A stretch of 64,000 nucleotides of DNA, taken from the NCBI GenBank assembly GCA_038496675.1, contig CM076649.1, positions 17,342,854-17,406,853 on the forward strand, given 5' to 3'. This stretch comes from Rachycentron canadum (Eukaryota; Chordata; Actinopteri; Carangiformes; Rachycentridae). The translations under genes were made by a program, and so were the position numbers. Below, one piece after another: positions 52,600 through 61,917 of the stretch. Numbering within the stretch: the first letter of the stretch is position 1; each line of letters starts with the position of its first letter. Under the pieces are notes generated by a model. The model was not told the origin of the DNA, did no database searches, and saw only the letters and a program-made list of their open reading frames with translations.

Positions 52600-53150
52600 T
52601 TAATGGCTGATTTTATTTAAAAAAACACAAACACTTTCCATTACTGCGTGTTCCCCCCAACTTTATGTTATCTGATCCAGTTTGTGATCAGTGTCACGGA
52701 CACACATGAAGCCTGGGCGTCCAGTGAAATACTGCCAACAGAAAGATTGCTTGTGATTTTATATCGTTTCCATTAAATCTTATCTTTCAAAGGCCTTAAT
52801 TAATAATACACTTGACATTTATGTTTTCCAGCAATAAGCTAAGCAACAAACGATTTATGTCACCTAAAGCTTTTTAACAAATCAATGCAACTATTTGTAA
52901 TTGCTTGTTTCACAAGATTAAAAGTACTTAGACTTGATCTTTGTCTCCTGTTTAGTGGCCAACATGACCTGTGCCTCTGTCATAAAAACACAAGTCCTGG
53001 TCATCAGCATTAGCTCCTGTCACCAAATCCATATCGCTATTATTTCTGGAATTTTAATGGTGTTAAAATTTATAGCTTATCAAATGCAGTTACCTAAATT
53101 GCTGTTAGAGAAAGACAGTTTAACTGTCTCTTTTTAATTACGATATAATT
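52600..53150. promoter_or_regulatory. Candidate conserved non-coding element next to the foxp1 3' end
   Basis: Low-repeat block with CCATTAAATCTTATCTTTCA, GGCCTTAATTAATAATACAC, ATTTGTAATTGCTTG, TAACAAATCAATGCAAC and TTTTTAATTACGATATAATT. Enhancer-like by composition. It lies just past the proposed distal poly(A) site. Confidence 0.38.
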
Positions 53151-53387
53151 TAATGTTGAGGCTGAGATGGGTGTCCTGCAGCAGATGACAAACACAGGTC
53201 TGTGTTAAACTTCTCTGCAGGTAGAAATATCTGGTATATCTGGTAATGTGAGTTTGCTCCAGAGAGAAACAGCCAAACAAATGGAATGCTGCACAAAGTC
53301 CAAACTTTAGACTTAATCAGTTCAATTACATGTGATACAATAAAATCATGCGGCTCACTGTACGAAACAATAAGAGACTTGAGGAAA
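53151..53387. other. Spacer past the proposed foxp1 poly(A) site
   Basis: No gene or repeat recognised; contains U/GU-rich sequence in the minus-strand sense that could act as the downstream element of the distal poly(A) site. Confidence 0.35.
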
Positions 53388-53406
53388 CGATCTGAACAAC
53401 CAGCAT

Positions 53407-53412
53407 TTTATT
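53407..53412 (-). terminator. Candidate distal poly(A) signal AATAAA
   Basis: On the minus strand the sequence is CATGCAATAAAATGCTGG, followed within 40 bases by TTGTTC and TTATTGTTTCG, a U/GU-rich downstream element. This is the best-looking end for the foxp1 transcript. Cleavage would fall about 15-20 bases past the signal. Confidence 0.5.
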
Positions 53413-53647
53413 GCATGTTTAGAATGCTCACGTCAGTCATGGCCACTGACTACAACAGAGTGGTCTGCATCAGACAGACAAGGAATGATGAGGAGGTTAC
53501 AGACTGATGGAAATGATGAGCAATAATATTTCTCTATAAAAAACAGGAAAAAAGAAACTACAGAGTACATCTTCAAAGAATAAAAAAGAAAGAAAGAAAG
53601 ACAAGCTGCTGCAGGATGAGAGCACCGTGACAGCTCTTCGGCTGCCT

Positions 53648-53677
53648 CCCCAAACCCCACCCCACCCCCTCACCCCC
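53648..53677 (-). other. G-quadruplex motif in the distal foxp1 3' UTR
   Basis: On the sense (minus) strand there are five runs of four or five G separated by loops of one to three bases. This satisfies the canonical four-run quadruplex pattern and would be present in the RNA if the long UTR is used. About 180 bases further upstream in the message (53836-53857) the strand is instead C-rich, with a run of 12 C. Confidence 0.5.
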
Positions 53678-54340
53678 TCTTCTCTCCCTCCCTCCCTCCA
53701 TGTGGAAAAAAAAAAAAGAAAACAAAATGTGATGTGGGAGAGGGAGAAAGAGGGGGACGGAATGACAGCGGGCTGGATGGTTAGTGATGGTTGAAACAAT
53801 GGCGTCTTAGCTCGGGTGCCAGTGTGTGTGATGTTGGGGGGGGGGGGTGGGGAGGGGTTTTACTGATGCCACACGGCAGCAGTTTGCAGGACGTTGCACT
53901 GTGAGTCTGTTTCCACCTTCGACCTGGCTGCTGTGCTTGGTTTGACTCATTTACAATGACCCTTGAGATAAAAATATAAATATCTTGATGCCAAACGAAA
54001 AGTGTGTGTTTTTACCTACGTGACATGGATGAGGACACATCTTTGATGTGCCAGTGAAATGAATTTCTCAAACAAAAATAAAGGAAAAAAAGACAGCATT
54101 TAACAATATTCTTTACATCTTGGCACTGCATATTTTTCTTCTTTTTCCTATTAATTTCATATAAAATATCATTAGATTGATACACCCTTATATTATTACT
54201 GACCACTTAAACCAATACCCCCCACCATCCCCATCTCTGTGACCCTGGGATTAGTCATGCACGATATCTCCATCTTGTAGAGGAAATACACCTGTCTGCC
54301 CTTTTCTCAGAGCATTAATCTTTAACATACAGCCACAGAA

Positions 54341-54347
54341 GGCAGTG
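54341..54347 (-). promoter_or_regulatory. miR-34/449 7mer seed match in 3' UTR
   Basis: The sense strand contains CACTGCC, a 7mer-m8 match to miR-34. miR-34a control of FOXP1 is reported in mammalian B cells. A chance match is possible because 7mers are frequent. Confidence 0.3.
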
Positions 54348-54758
54348 GTTGGACCATCAAAAGGAAGTATCAAAAAACAGCTTAACACAAAGAGGGAAAA
54401 AAATCTGTACAAAATGCTTAGGTCAATGATAACAGAGAAAAGTCTGTTTTCTATATTACAGTTTAAAATCCAAAATCGGGGATAATCTCCCCCCCAGCCT
54501 GCCCCTGCCCAGCTCACCCAGATGTCTGTGAGGATGATGTGATTTTTTTTTTTTTTAAAGCAAGGATTACTAAGTAAAATTCATTTGCAGCACAGTTTGC
54601 TATTCCAATACATACAGCAGTTTTTCTCATAGCTATTTCATAGTTAATACAAAGCAGTGGCGATAAAGCAAACATCATAACACAAATGTAATTTTTGATC
54701 TTAAAAAAAAGTTAGAGAGAGGGGAAAGGACAGGAAAGACAAAGGCTATACTGACATG

Positions 54759-54766
54759 TATGTACA
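54759..54766 (-). promoter_or_regulatory. Pumilio response element in 3' UTR
   Basis: The sense strand contains TGTACATA, fitting the UGUANAUA Pumilio consensus. It lies beyond the proximal poly(A) signal, so only the long 3' UTR would carry it. Confidence 0.35.
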
Positions 54767-55023
54767 ACCTAATATTGGAACGCCCTTAAAACAACCCATC
54801 AGAGAATAGACAGGGTAAATGTGCCACACACAGCTGGGTGATATTTCCATGAACAAAAAGGCCTGAGGTTTGGATTGGTTTGGCAAAAAGGATGAAACCT
54901 TTAAGATAAACAAGCTCTAATTTAATTTTTCTTATTTTTATTTTTTTTTTAACTTTTTTCTCTCTACAGTATCAGACTACACATGCAAGACATACAACTA
55001 AGTGCAACTGAGTGAAATGTTTG

Positions 55024-55029
55024 TTTATT
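55024..55029 (-). terminator. Candidate proximal poly(A) signal AATAAA
   Basis: Minus strand GAGAAATAAACAAAC, followed about 30-50 bases later by a GT-rich stretch (TTGTATGTCTTGCATGTGTAG). Use of this site would give a 3' UTR of about 2.8 kb lacking the miR-34 match, the Pumilio element and the G-quadruplex further on. Confidence 0.4.
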
Positions 55030-55864
55030 TCTCTTCTCATTTAATTGAATCATTCCCTATAGGTTTGAAATGAGGTATGCGTACTAACGGTTTTCTCATG
55101 CTGTTATCTTTAGTAATGTCAAGCTACACATGCTGAGAATGTCCTAATCTACCAGCGCTTTCCCTCCTTTTTGAATACCAAACAAACCAGCCAGATGACT
55201 GGGGGTTTGTGGACGAGCTCAGCTCTGTTCTCACGATCCTCGCCCCGGCTGTAACTGACCCACCCCACAGCTGCCTGGATATTAAATACATCTTCTGGAA
55301 ACCACAGATTGCCCTTTTTCCTTTTTAGTTAATGAGCTGTGAACTTAAAAAAAAAAACAAAAAAACAAACATAACTGCCATAAAGTACCTTGTACCCAGC
55401 TTATTAGTTGACAGGAGTGTTTTTTAATATAAAAAGTAATAAGATGACAGAAACTAAACACAATCATAAAGTCTTGCCAATCTTAACAAAGACACTAAAA
55501 CCCCTAACAAGTGGCATACAATCATTTCAAATGATACAAATGTTTAAGGAATAAAAGAAGAGACACACTGAATCATTGTGTGGTCCAGTTGAAGTATAGA
55601 ATCCATTTCACATTGTTCTCTGCAAAGCTTTCCCCATTTATCAGTATATTTTTCCGCATCAGTTTTTCTCCACATACCCTTTATGTTGCACACAAATCTG
55701 TTTCTGACCAAAAAAGCTCCCTTTTCAGCTCACTGGCCCAAAGACAAAAAAAAAAAAAAAAAAGTTTCCCTAATTTGGTCATCATGTAGTCAGACTGTCA
55801 GCGCCTCCCATTCAGATTTGGTCACTGCAAAACATAAATGCAGCTGTCCTGTTCAAGACACCCC

Positions 55865-55871
55865 CTTTGGT
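55865..55871 (-). promoter_or_regulatory. Second miR-9 7mer seed match in 3' UTR
   Basis: The sense strand reads AACCAAAGG, a 7mer-m8 match to miR-9, about 190 bases downstream of the 8mer site. Two sites in one UTR make the assignment more credible than either alone. Confidence 0.35.
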
Positions 55872-56057
55872 TTTTTGTTTTGTTTTTTTTCTATATAAAA
55901 ATGAATGAAAACACCAGTTTGAGGAGCATTTCCCTCAACTCAGTCTGCCTCTGGCCTGATCGCAGCCGCTGAGGTCATCCAGTGGGAGAGAATGGAGGAG
56001 AGATATTTGGCCTTATCAGCTATTGCATGGAACACATAACATTGACTTTGTAGTTTA

Positions 56058-56065
56058 TCTTTGGT
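56058..56065 (-). promoter_or_regulatory. miR-9 8mer seed match in 3' UTR
   Basis: The sense strand contains ACCAAAGA, the full 8mer complement of the miR-9 seed. FOXP1 is an established miR-9 target in spinal motor neurons of other vertebrates. A second 7mer (ACCAAAG) is at 55871-55865. Functional use here is inferred. Confidence 0.45.
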
Positions 56066-56383
56066 AGTCACAGAACAAGATATTAAAACACATTAACAAC
56101 TTAAAAAAGCCAAATAAAACATATAATAATAATAATAATTATAATAATAAATAAAGAAAAATTAAAAGTGGTTGATTGCAGTCTTGAAATTCATGGTGTT
56201 TTAAATTTAACTCTATGAGGGCTGGATTTTTTTTTGTCACTGCGTCACAAAACCACATGGATTTCATTCAGTTCAATGTTGAGGACTATAACTATTGGCT
56301 TTTTGGGCGACACTGAACATCCACACCCCCCCAAAATGGCATAAACTGTAAGTCTGGGCCCCTTTACGATGGCTGTCAAATGC

Positions 56384-56391
56384 TGGAATGT
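56384..56391 (-). promoter_or_regulatory. miR-1/206 8mer seed match in 3' UTR
   Basis: The sense strand contains ACATTCCA, the 8mer complement of the miR-1/miR-206 seed. FOXP1 has been reported as a target of this family in mammals. Seen: the exact match. Inferred: function. Confidence 0.4.
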
Positions 56392-57067
56392 GCAATGTTT
56401 AGGTCTTATTGCAAATCTTGGGATTTTTTTCCCTTGGAGAGAAGAAAAACTGAGTATTTCATCTGGTGTGCAATTATTAACACTCACTGAAAAACTTCAA
56501 ACTGGTCATGCGTGTGATACAAATAAAACTACAGGGAATGCACGTTTATCTTGCCAAGCTCTGAATGAAATTATGGCGTGGAAAAGCAGACACGTTTGAT
56601 TAACTGACAGTTGTGTTCAGGAATCACAATTAGTTGGTCTAAATCATTATCTCGCCGCTGCACACCTGACATTTTCATTTTACTTTAAAAAACCTGGAGC
56701 TTGTAAGTGATCAGAAATTCTGTTGCAGCTACGCATGCTCTGCCGTGAGGGGCTGTTTTAAAGTGTAATTTCATAAGGATAAACCATAACCTGCATGATT
56801 TCTCTGTCATTCATTCGCATCTTAAATTAAGCTTCATTGATGCGTGGAGAGAGCCTTCATTATGAGTAGTGCATTGCCAATGGACTTCATGAGGGAGAGG
56901 GCGAGGGTTGAGCTACACCTCAGAGTGGTGACTTTTTTTTTTTCTTTTCTTTTCTTTTTTTGGGGTGGGGAAGATTGTGGAATAAATGACAGAAAAATAC
57001 TGCTTGGTATCTGACATTCTGCTTCATGTGTGTGTGTTTAAAAGAACAACATGAAAGGAAATCATAA

Positions 57068-57074
57068 ACATTCA
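57068..57074 (-). promoter_or_regulatory. miR-181 7mer seed match in 3' UTR
   Basis: The sense strand contains TGAATGT, a 7mer-m8 match to miR-181. Single match, could be chance. Confidence 0.25.
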
Positions 57075-57848
57075 TCATCAAGTGCTGACCACACAGAATC
57101 TCCACAGCATGGGCATGAGGTCTGATCAGTTTAAAGAAATTAAAAGAAAAAAAAGATGCAACATCAAGAACAGCATTGACTGATGGAAAAGACACATTAT
57201 GTTGATATTTTATAACCTCTCACTCCCCCAAAAACAAAAAATACACCCAGATAAAAACACCACCCACCCACCCAAGATGGAATCAAACCAATCAGAAGTG
57301 TTGAAGGCAGTGACAATGAACAGAGGTCCGTACTCATTCTCCCTTACACACATACATACAAACACACACGCACGGTGTAAATTATCAGTCATTCTCTCTC
57401 TCTCTTCAGTTTGTGGTAAGATGTGTGTGTCTGAGAGAGGGAGGGAGAGAGAGAGAGAGATAGGGTGGGTGTGGGGGGAGAGACACAACCCCTCTTGCAG
57501 TCCACAGAGTGCAGTACATCCTGGCTGCACGGCGAGGGTCTCCCAGAGTCTGACCGCGAGCACGTCGCCCCCGTACCAAACAAGTCCGTCCGACACACGA
57601 GTAGAAATGAAGTTCTCACTGTTGAAGCTTTACTTAAATCAAAAGTAGAAAGGAATCAGAAAAAAGGGCCCTTGTGTCGGGTGTTTTCTGTGTTGTCTGC
57701 GTGTTGTTTTTGCTATGTATTGTAATGGCACTAAAAAGTTAACTTGGAGACATTTGAGCGCTGTCATCAGTGGCTGAGACTGCAGTTCAGTGTTCGTTAT
57801 CTGCGGAGCGTTTCTCGTCCCCCAGATGACCCAGACTGCCTCAGACCC

Positions 57849-57993
57849 TTACAGCATGTCGTCGTGGCCCTGGTCATCGTCGTAATCTCTGTGGTGATCG
57901 AAATCCGGACTGTGATTGGCGGTCGTTACCAGGGAGAGGGGCCCTTCATGGTCTTCGGGGTCCAGTGGTTCCTCCTTAACGCTGATGTGATGC
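57849..57993 (-). CDS. foxp1: foxp1 terminal coding exon with stop codon
   Basis: The acceptor CTTCCTCCTCCAG precedes base 57993. The first G completes the Met codon AT|G; then follow HHISVKEEPLDPEDHEG, PLSLVTTANHSPDFDH and HRDYDDDQGHDDML, with TAA at 57851-57849. VKEE is a consensus SUMO-acceptor site (hydrophobic-Lys-x-Glu); the equivalent FOXP1 lysine is known to be SUMOylated. SLVTTANHSP is shared with FOXP1 and FOXP2 tails, and DFDH plus the acidic end fit FOXP1. The coding part is 145 bases. The exon continues without an intron into the 3' UTR. The protein ends ...DDML, while mammalian FOXP1 ends in a similar acidic run. Confidence 0.94.
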
Positions 57994-60663
57994 CTGGAGG
58001 AGGAAGAGGAGGAGGACGAGGAGAGTGAAAATGTAGCTCCACTTTATCTGTAACTTTTTTTTTTCCCTGTTTTTTTTTTCCTCTCACACATGGAGGCTCA
58101 AAGTGATACAGACCTGTGCTGATTCTGTTTATAGAGAAGGAAACAGGGGAACAAAAACAAATGTCTGGCTACAGTGAGACTGTGAGTGGGGGCCTCAGTT
58201 GTGCTGATGATAATTTCAGCTTTCTTTTGAGGTATTCCAATCCCGGCAAAGCTGCAGGCTTTTTATTTTCATGGCAACCGACAACAGGGTATTCACTTAG
58301 AATTGATAAATGAGGAAGATTAACAACGTGAGACGAGGAGAGGGGAGAATGGACTCTGCGGAGCGAGTGGGCTGCTGTTGTCAGCCTCCTGGTGGCGGAG
58401 GATCAGCGACGCGCTGTGTGTTCCCCTTCCTGCTCGTTAACATGCACAACCTGCGAGGCGGGTCTCCAGAGGACGACCCCGAGCCGGCTTCTATCATTAA
58501 TCAACTTCAAGCAAACACAGCGACCAGACACCGCCATACATGCTTTAAACTCCAGAATTAATGCATATTTTCAACCAAGTGTCAATAAGGGAAGAAAAGC
58601 GCTGGCAGGAAAGGCGCGCGAGGAGAGCAGCAGCGGCGCACTCGGCACAACACTGTGATAAGAAACAGAGCCCTTATGAGAATAATAACGCTGTCACTTG
58701 TAAACAAGGCAAAAACATGAGCCCCCCCAGCTTACAGCCTGGGCAAAAGAGCCACTAAAGAGATGAGATCTGCCAAATTTCTCATTACAGAAACAGAGCA
58801 AGAATGAAGTGCAGGGGGAGAGGAGGCCTGGCTGTGGCAGAGAGGAGGAGAGAAAAAAGAAAAACATTATGAGCAGCTGCAGGGGACTTGCTGCTCTAAC
58901 CTGCGGTGCCAGGCTGCTGTAGTGGAGGTAGAGCGGTGTCAGGATGTGGCACCGGGCTCATTTACTACAACAACAAGGGACAACTGGCACATTCTTCATC
59001 ACCAAAGCACACATTTGATTTATTCACACCAGGACGTCTTGTGTAATTTGCAACTATTGTGATGGAGCCCCTCATATGCTAATGAGTTGACATATTTTGG
59101 TGTAAATTATAAAAAGGGGAAAAAGTAAAGTCAGCTTTTCTATCATTTTCACATCAAAGTAACTCCACAAGTGCCGTAGCCTCAGGTCTGACTCTGTGGC
59201 TGCAGGGCAGACATGAAATTGTTATTATTATGCTATTGAACTGCATGCTGATTCTACATTTTGCTTATAATTAGCCTTCTCTGGATACCTGGTTCTCGTC
59301 TGGCTGTTTAACAGAAACGCTCTGGTTTCTTAACTGTGTTAAGAAGCTGCGTCCTGTCAACCAGCAGCAGCAACAGCAGCACGTGGAAAACACATGTTGT
59401 TGCACAGTTAACCGTGATGATGAACAACAGCGTGAGCCAGAGCATCATGGAGGAACGGAGGGTGTTTTTTGCATATGTTAGTTTAAGGCTCATTCCCTGA
59501 GCGCAAGGACACTTGCAAATCTGGTACCACTGTATATAACATTTAATGCTCAATCCGAGGGCATGAAACAGCAGGTATGTTTTGTTAATAAGAGAATAAA
59601 GTTCTTTAAAAGCAAAAGAAAACAGTTTTAACACATTTTGTACTTGCATAAATCTTATAGACATAATTATGGAGAAAGAGTTAGCGAGCTCTATCAGCCT
59701 AAAGATAGAAGCAGAGGGGCAGAGGGAGAAGCAGGCTGCCTTCAGGCCAGCACACCCATCCTGTCTCTGCCTTTCCTGTTCCACAGCCATGCTCAGAGCT
59801 ATGTTCACAGTGATTAGGGATGGCACTTTCCTTCATTTGGCCAGGAGCTCATTACTGCACCTTTTTTCTTTTTCTTTTTTTTGTTTTCAGGCAGAATTTC
59901 CCCCAAGCTCAGACATTTCAGGAGGCCTTCCCTGAGTCTACCCGTGCTGCACATCGGTGGTCTGCCCCCACATCTGGAAACGATGCAGTGTGCGCTGTAT
60001 TATTTTAGGCTTCAAACAACTTAGCAGACACTCCTATACAACAAGTGAACGGGGAGCTGCGGTTTCCAGGCCGACCGCAACTTTCCTACATGAGAATCTT
60101 GGATGATGTCCTCCAGACTAATTGTGCTTTTGTGTTGTTTTTCTTTCAGCGGCTCAGAGGCGTTTCTGAATGTGTTGCAGCTCATGTTGCACCGTGTCGG
60201 AGCCAGCAGCTCTGTCACTCTGCGTTCTGGCATTTTATAAATTATTTAACAAATTGGAATGCTGATTATGGTGAGACCGAGACAGACAGCAGGACACATA
60301 AAGAAGAGTTCATAAACTCACTGTTAAAATAACAGAGGAGCTCCGGGCTTTTCTTTCCGAATGGTCTGATGATGGAAGCTTCAAAAAAGGTGGAGTTTCC
60401 TTTTCTGCAGGGAGGCAAGCCGCAGCTCTGACCATGACCCCACGCACCACTCCGATACCACCCCTCTTCATTTTATTTATTGCCCTCTCTGGCATTGTTT
60501 CTATTTCATCTGATGCCACGCATTAGGTAATTTTAGTGCATTTTGGGTGGGCACTGTCTACATCTATTTAGAGTGTTACTGTCTCAGTGGAGCCAAAACT
60601 CTTTCCCTTTATTCTCTTTTCTTACAGACTGTGTTGGAGATCGAAAGTGTGTGTGTCACTCAC
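57994..60663 (-). other. Last foxp1 intron (2.67 kb)
   Basis: Runs from the donor GTGAGT (60663) to the acceptor AG at 57995-57994. It is larger than the other introns in the window. 58600-59290 is low in repeats and contains CAGCTG-type and ATGCTAAT words; a long chance-like frame on the minus strand (59826-59308) was judged non-coding. Nothing else identified. Confidence 0.7.
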
Positions 60664-60830
60664 ATAGCTGGCAGGGGCGAGCGTCCTGGGCTGCTGTCAC
60701 TGCCGTTGCTGTTTCCATGGTCCATTGCTCCATTCATCTCCTCACGGATGGCGTTGGCCAGGGAGTTGAGGGTGGGACTTCCAATGGAAGCAGTAGTGTA
60801 TAGAGGTATGTTGTTTTCTGCCATTGAAGC
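60664..60830 (-). CDS. foxp1: foxp1 C-terminal exon (ASMAENNIPLY block)
   Basis: This 167-base exon reads ASMAENNIPLYTTASIGS, PTLNSLANAIREEMNGAMDH and GNSNGSDSSPGRSPLPA, plus AT of a split Met codon. The acceptor is GACTTTTCAG before base 60830 and the donor AT|GTGAGT after base 60664. Without splicing the frame meets a stop immediately after the donor, confirming the exon border. SMAEN-IPLYTTAS and the DSSPGRSP serine/proline motif are strong FOXP1 markers. FOXP2 and FOXP4 have AALAES here instead. The SP sites could be phosphorylated, but that is inference. The next exon lies 2670 bases away. Confidence 0.94.
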
Positions 60831-61028
60831 CTGAAAAGTCCGAGGCATTAAATGTGAAACGGAAGAGAGTTGTCAGCACTTTCTCAGTTGCCCATCACTC
60901 TTTTCATACTAGAACATCCCCTAAAAACAAAGAATGGGTGACTGGGTATATAAGACGGGCTTAGATTTTTTTTTCTTTCCAAGTTGGGAGTGAGTCAGTT
61001 AAAAGATGAAGTCACACTTTATTTTTAC

Positions 61029-61098
61029 CTGGAAGGCAGCAGAGAGAGTCGGACCATAGCCCAAGCTGGTCTGAATGTTCTTCACTAAGGCTGGACTT
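61029..61098 (-). CDS. foxp1: foxp1 exon after the forkhead domain
   Basis: This 70-base exon reads (x)SPALVKNIQTSLGYGPTLSAAFQ. The acceptor is TTTGCAG before base 61098 and the donor CAG|GTAAAA after base 61029. Its first base, A, completes the codon split across the junction: GG|A gives Gly after the canonical exon, while CA|A gives Gln after the alternative exon. It ends in phase 0. The segment follows the forkhead in all FOXP1/2/4 proteins (SPALVKN here, NPSLIKN in human FOXP1, SPTLVKN in FOXP2 and FOXP4 as I recall them). No known fold; probably a flexible linker. Confidence 0.93.
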
Positions 61099-61393
61099 CT
61101 GCAAACAGAAAAATTCAATTACAACCACAGACTCATGTCTCACCAAGCATGCATTCTTCAGCTACAGTATCTTATTTCATAAAAAGAAATCAATGCACTT
61201 TGTATCAGAACTAAATACATTTACTGGTGTAGTAATGTGAAGATTAAGGCAATAGTTCTGAGATGTTCAATCACTTGACAATACCACACAACTATCACCA
61301 CTTTCATGGGAAGAAGGACTAAGCTGATGGAGGTAGATCTCGTGAAAGCATGATGGATAGCAAGCTAAACACAAAAAGCATGATGGTGGGGAG

Positions 61394-61399
61394 CATGCA
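61394..61399 (-). promoter_or_regulatory. RBFOX motif TGCATG downstream of the alternative exon
   Basis: TGCATG lies on the sense strand 58 bases past the donor of the alternative exon, in a 359-base intron that also carries several TGCT and TGCC words. RBFOX bound downstream of an exon usually favours its inclusion. Only one copy was seen. Confidence 0.35.
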
Positions 61400-61457
61400 G
61401 GTGGGGTTGGTGGGGCCTCAGAGGTTTTTGCAGGGCAGGGCATGTGGAAGTGCTTAC

Positions 61458-61627
61458 TGTACGAGCAGCTCGTCAAAGTTCTCATCAGTGGCGTATTTCC
61501 GAGGGCGGCCTCGCTGTATGTGGCGGCCGCGCTTAAACTCCTCATCATCAACAGTCCAAAAGGACCCAAACTCATCCTCTACTCTCACAAAGCACTTATG
61601 CAGGGAAAGGTTGGTGCGAATGGCACC
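61458..61627 (-). CDS. foxp1: foxp1 alternative helix-3/wing exon (exon 18b type, FOXP1-ES-like)
   Basis: This 170-base exon reads GAIRTNLSLHKCFVRVE, then DEFGSFWTVDDEEF, then KRGRHIQRGRPRKY, then ATDENFDELLV plus CA. The acceptor is GCTTTCCCAG before base 61627 and the donor CA|GTAAGC after base 61458. It is a second version of the preceding exon: NLSLHKCFVRVE is identical, but NAVRH becomes GAIRT, losing the Asn and His that contact bases, while the key Arg is kept. It is 16 residues longer, with a basic stretch containing an AT-hook-like RGRPRK. Position (just downstream of the canonical exon), phase (0 to 2) and sequence match what is known of mammalian FOXP1 exon 18b, used in pluripotent cells to change target choice. 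Expression in this species is inferred, not seen. Confidence 0.9.
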
Positions 61628-61917
61628 CTGGGAAAGCAAACCAGCGGGGGGGTAGATGCAGATGCAGTGATCGACAGGACAGACAGAAGACAGACAGACG
61701 AGGGGAGAGGGTGAGGTTAAAAATGAAAATAAGCCATTGTGGGTTATGAGGCATCACCAAAAGGCTCCTGAAAGCATGAAGAGGAGGCACGCCAAAGCAA
61801 GCAGGGACTTTGGACTTTATGGCAGACAGACAATGAGATGGAGCAGCAGCAGCAGCCTCTTCCCATCAGTCAACGGTGAGACAGATGCTAGTCAAGGCTC
61901 AAAAGGCCAAAACCTAC
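61628..61917 (-). promoter_or_regulatory. Intron between the two alternative exons, with YGCY (MBNL-type) motifs
   Basis: This 290-base intron separates the canonical and alternative helix-3 exons. On the sense strand it holds a run of GCT repeats at 61857-61842 and further TGCT, TGCC and CGCT words down to the alternative acceptor, whose tract itself contains TTTGCTTTCC. YGCY is the core MBNL binding motif; MBNL binding upstream of an exon usually represses it, and MBNL is known to repress the ES-type FOXP1 switch in mammals. Tandem CTGTCT words near the acceptor form a pyrimidine-rich tract. The motif cluster is seen; the regulation is inferred. Confidence 0.5.

Larger units (their letters stand above)
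53388..57848 (-). other. foxp1: Probable foxp1 3' UTR (about 4.4 kb)
   Basis: The region after the TAA stop has no intron-exon signature or coding frame. It holds 3'-UTR-type elements in the sense strand: A/T-rich blocks, candidate microRNA seed matches, a Pumilio site and poly(A) signals. The distal end is set by an AATAAA at 53412-53407 followed by a GT-rich stretch. mammalian FOXP1 has a 3' UTR of comparable length, which supports this extent. A proximal end near 55.0 kb is also possible. The right part (57410-57480) includes a (GA)n tract. Limits are inferred and need RNA evidence. Confidence 0.6.

Noticed and set aside
1..53387. CRISPR arrays, tRNA or rRNA genes, viral genes
   Set aside because: No spacer-repeat arrays, no cloverleaf-type A/B box pairs with acceptor stems, no rRNA-like segments and no retroviral or viral coding domains were recognised on either strand.
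57199..57648. 149-residue plus-strand and 128-residue minus-strand frames
   Set aside because: Both arise from low-complexity (GA)n/(CA)n sequence inside the proposed foxp1 3' UTR.
59308..59826. 172-residue open frame on the minus strand, the longest in the window
   Set aside because: It lies wholly inside the last foxp1 intron, has no recognisable domain, and its hydrophobic end comes from a CAG/CTG-rich stretch. No splice or promoter context supports it.
61454..61639. Reading the alternative forkhead exon as a separate pseudogene or second forkhead gene
   Set aside because: It has intact splice sites, the same phases as the neighbouring exon and a conserved frame, and lies inside the foxp1 exon order; an alternative exon is the simpler reading.
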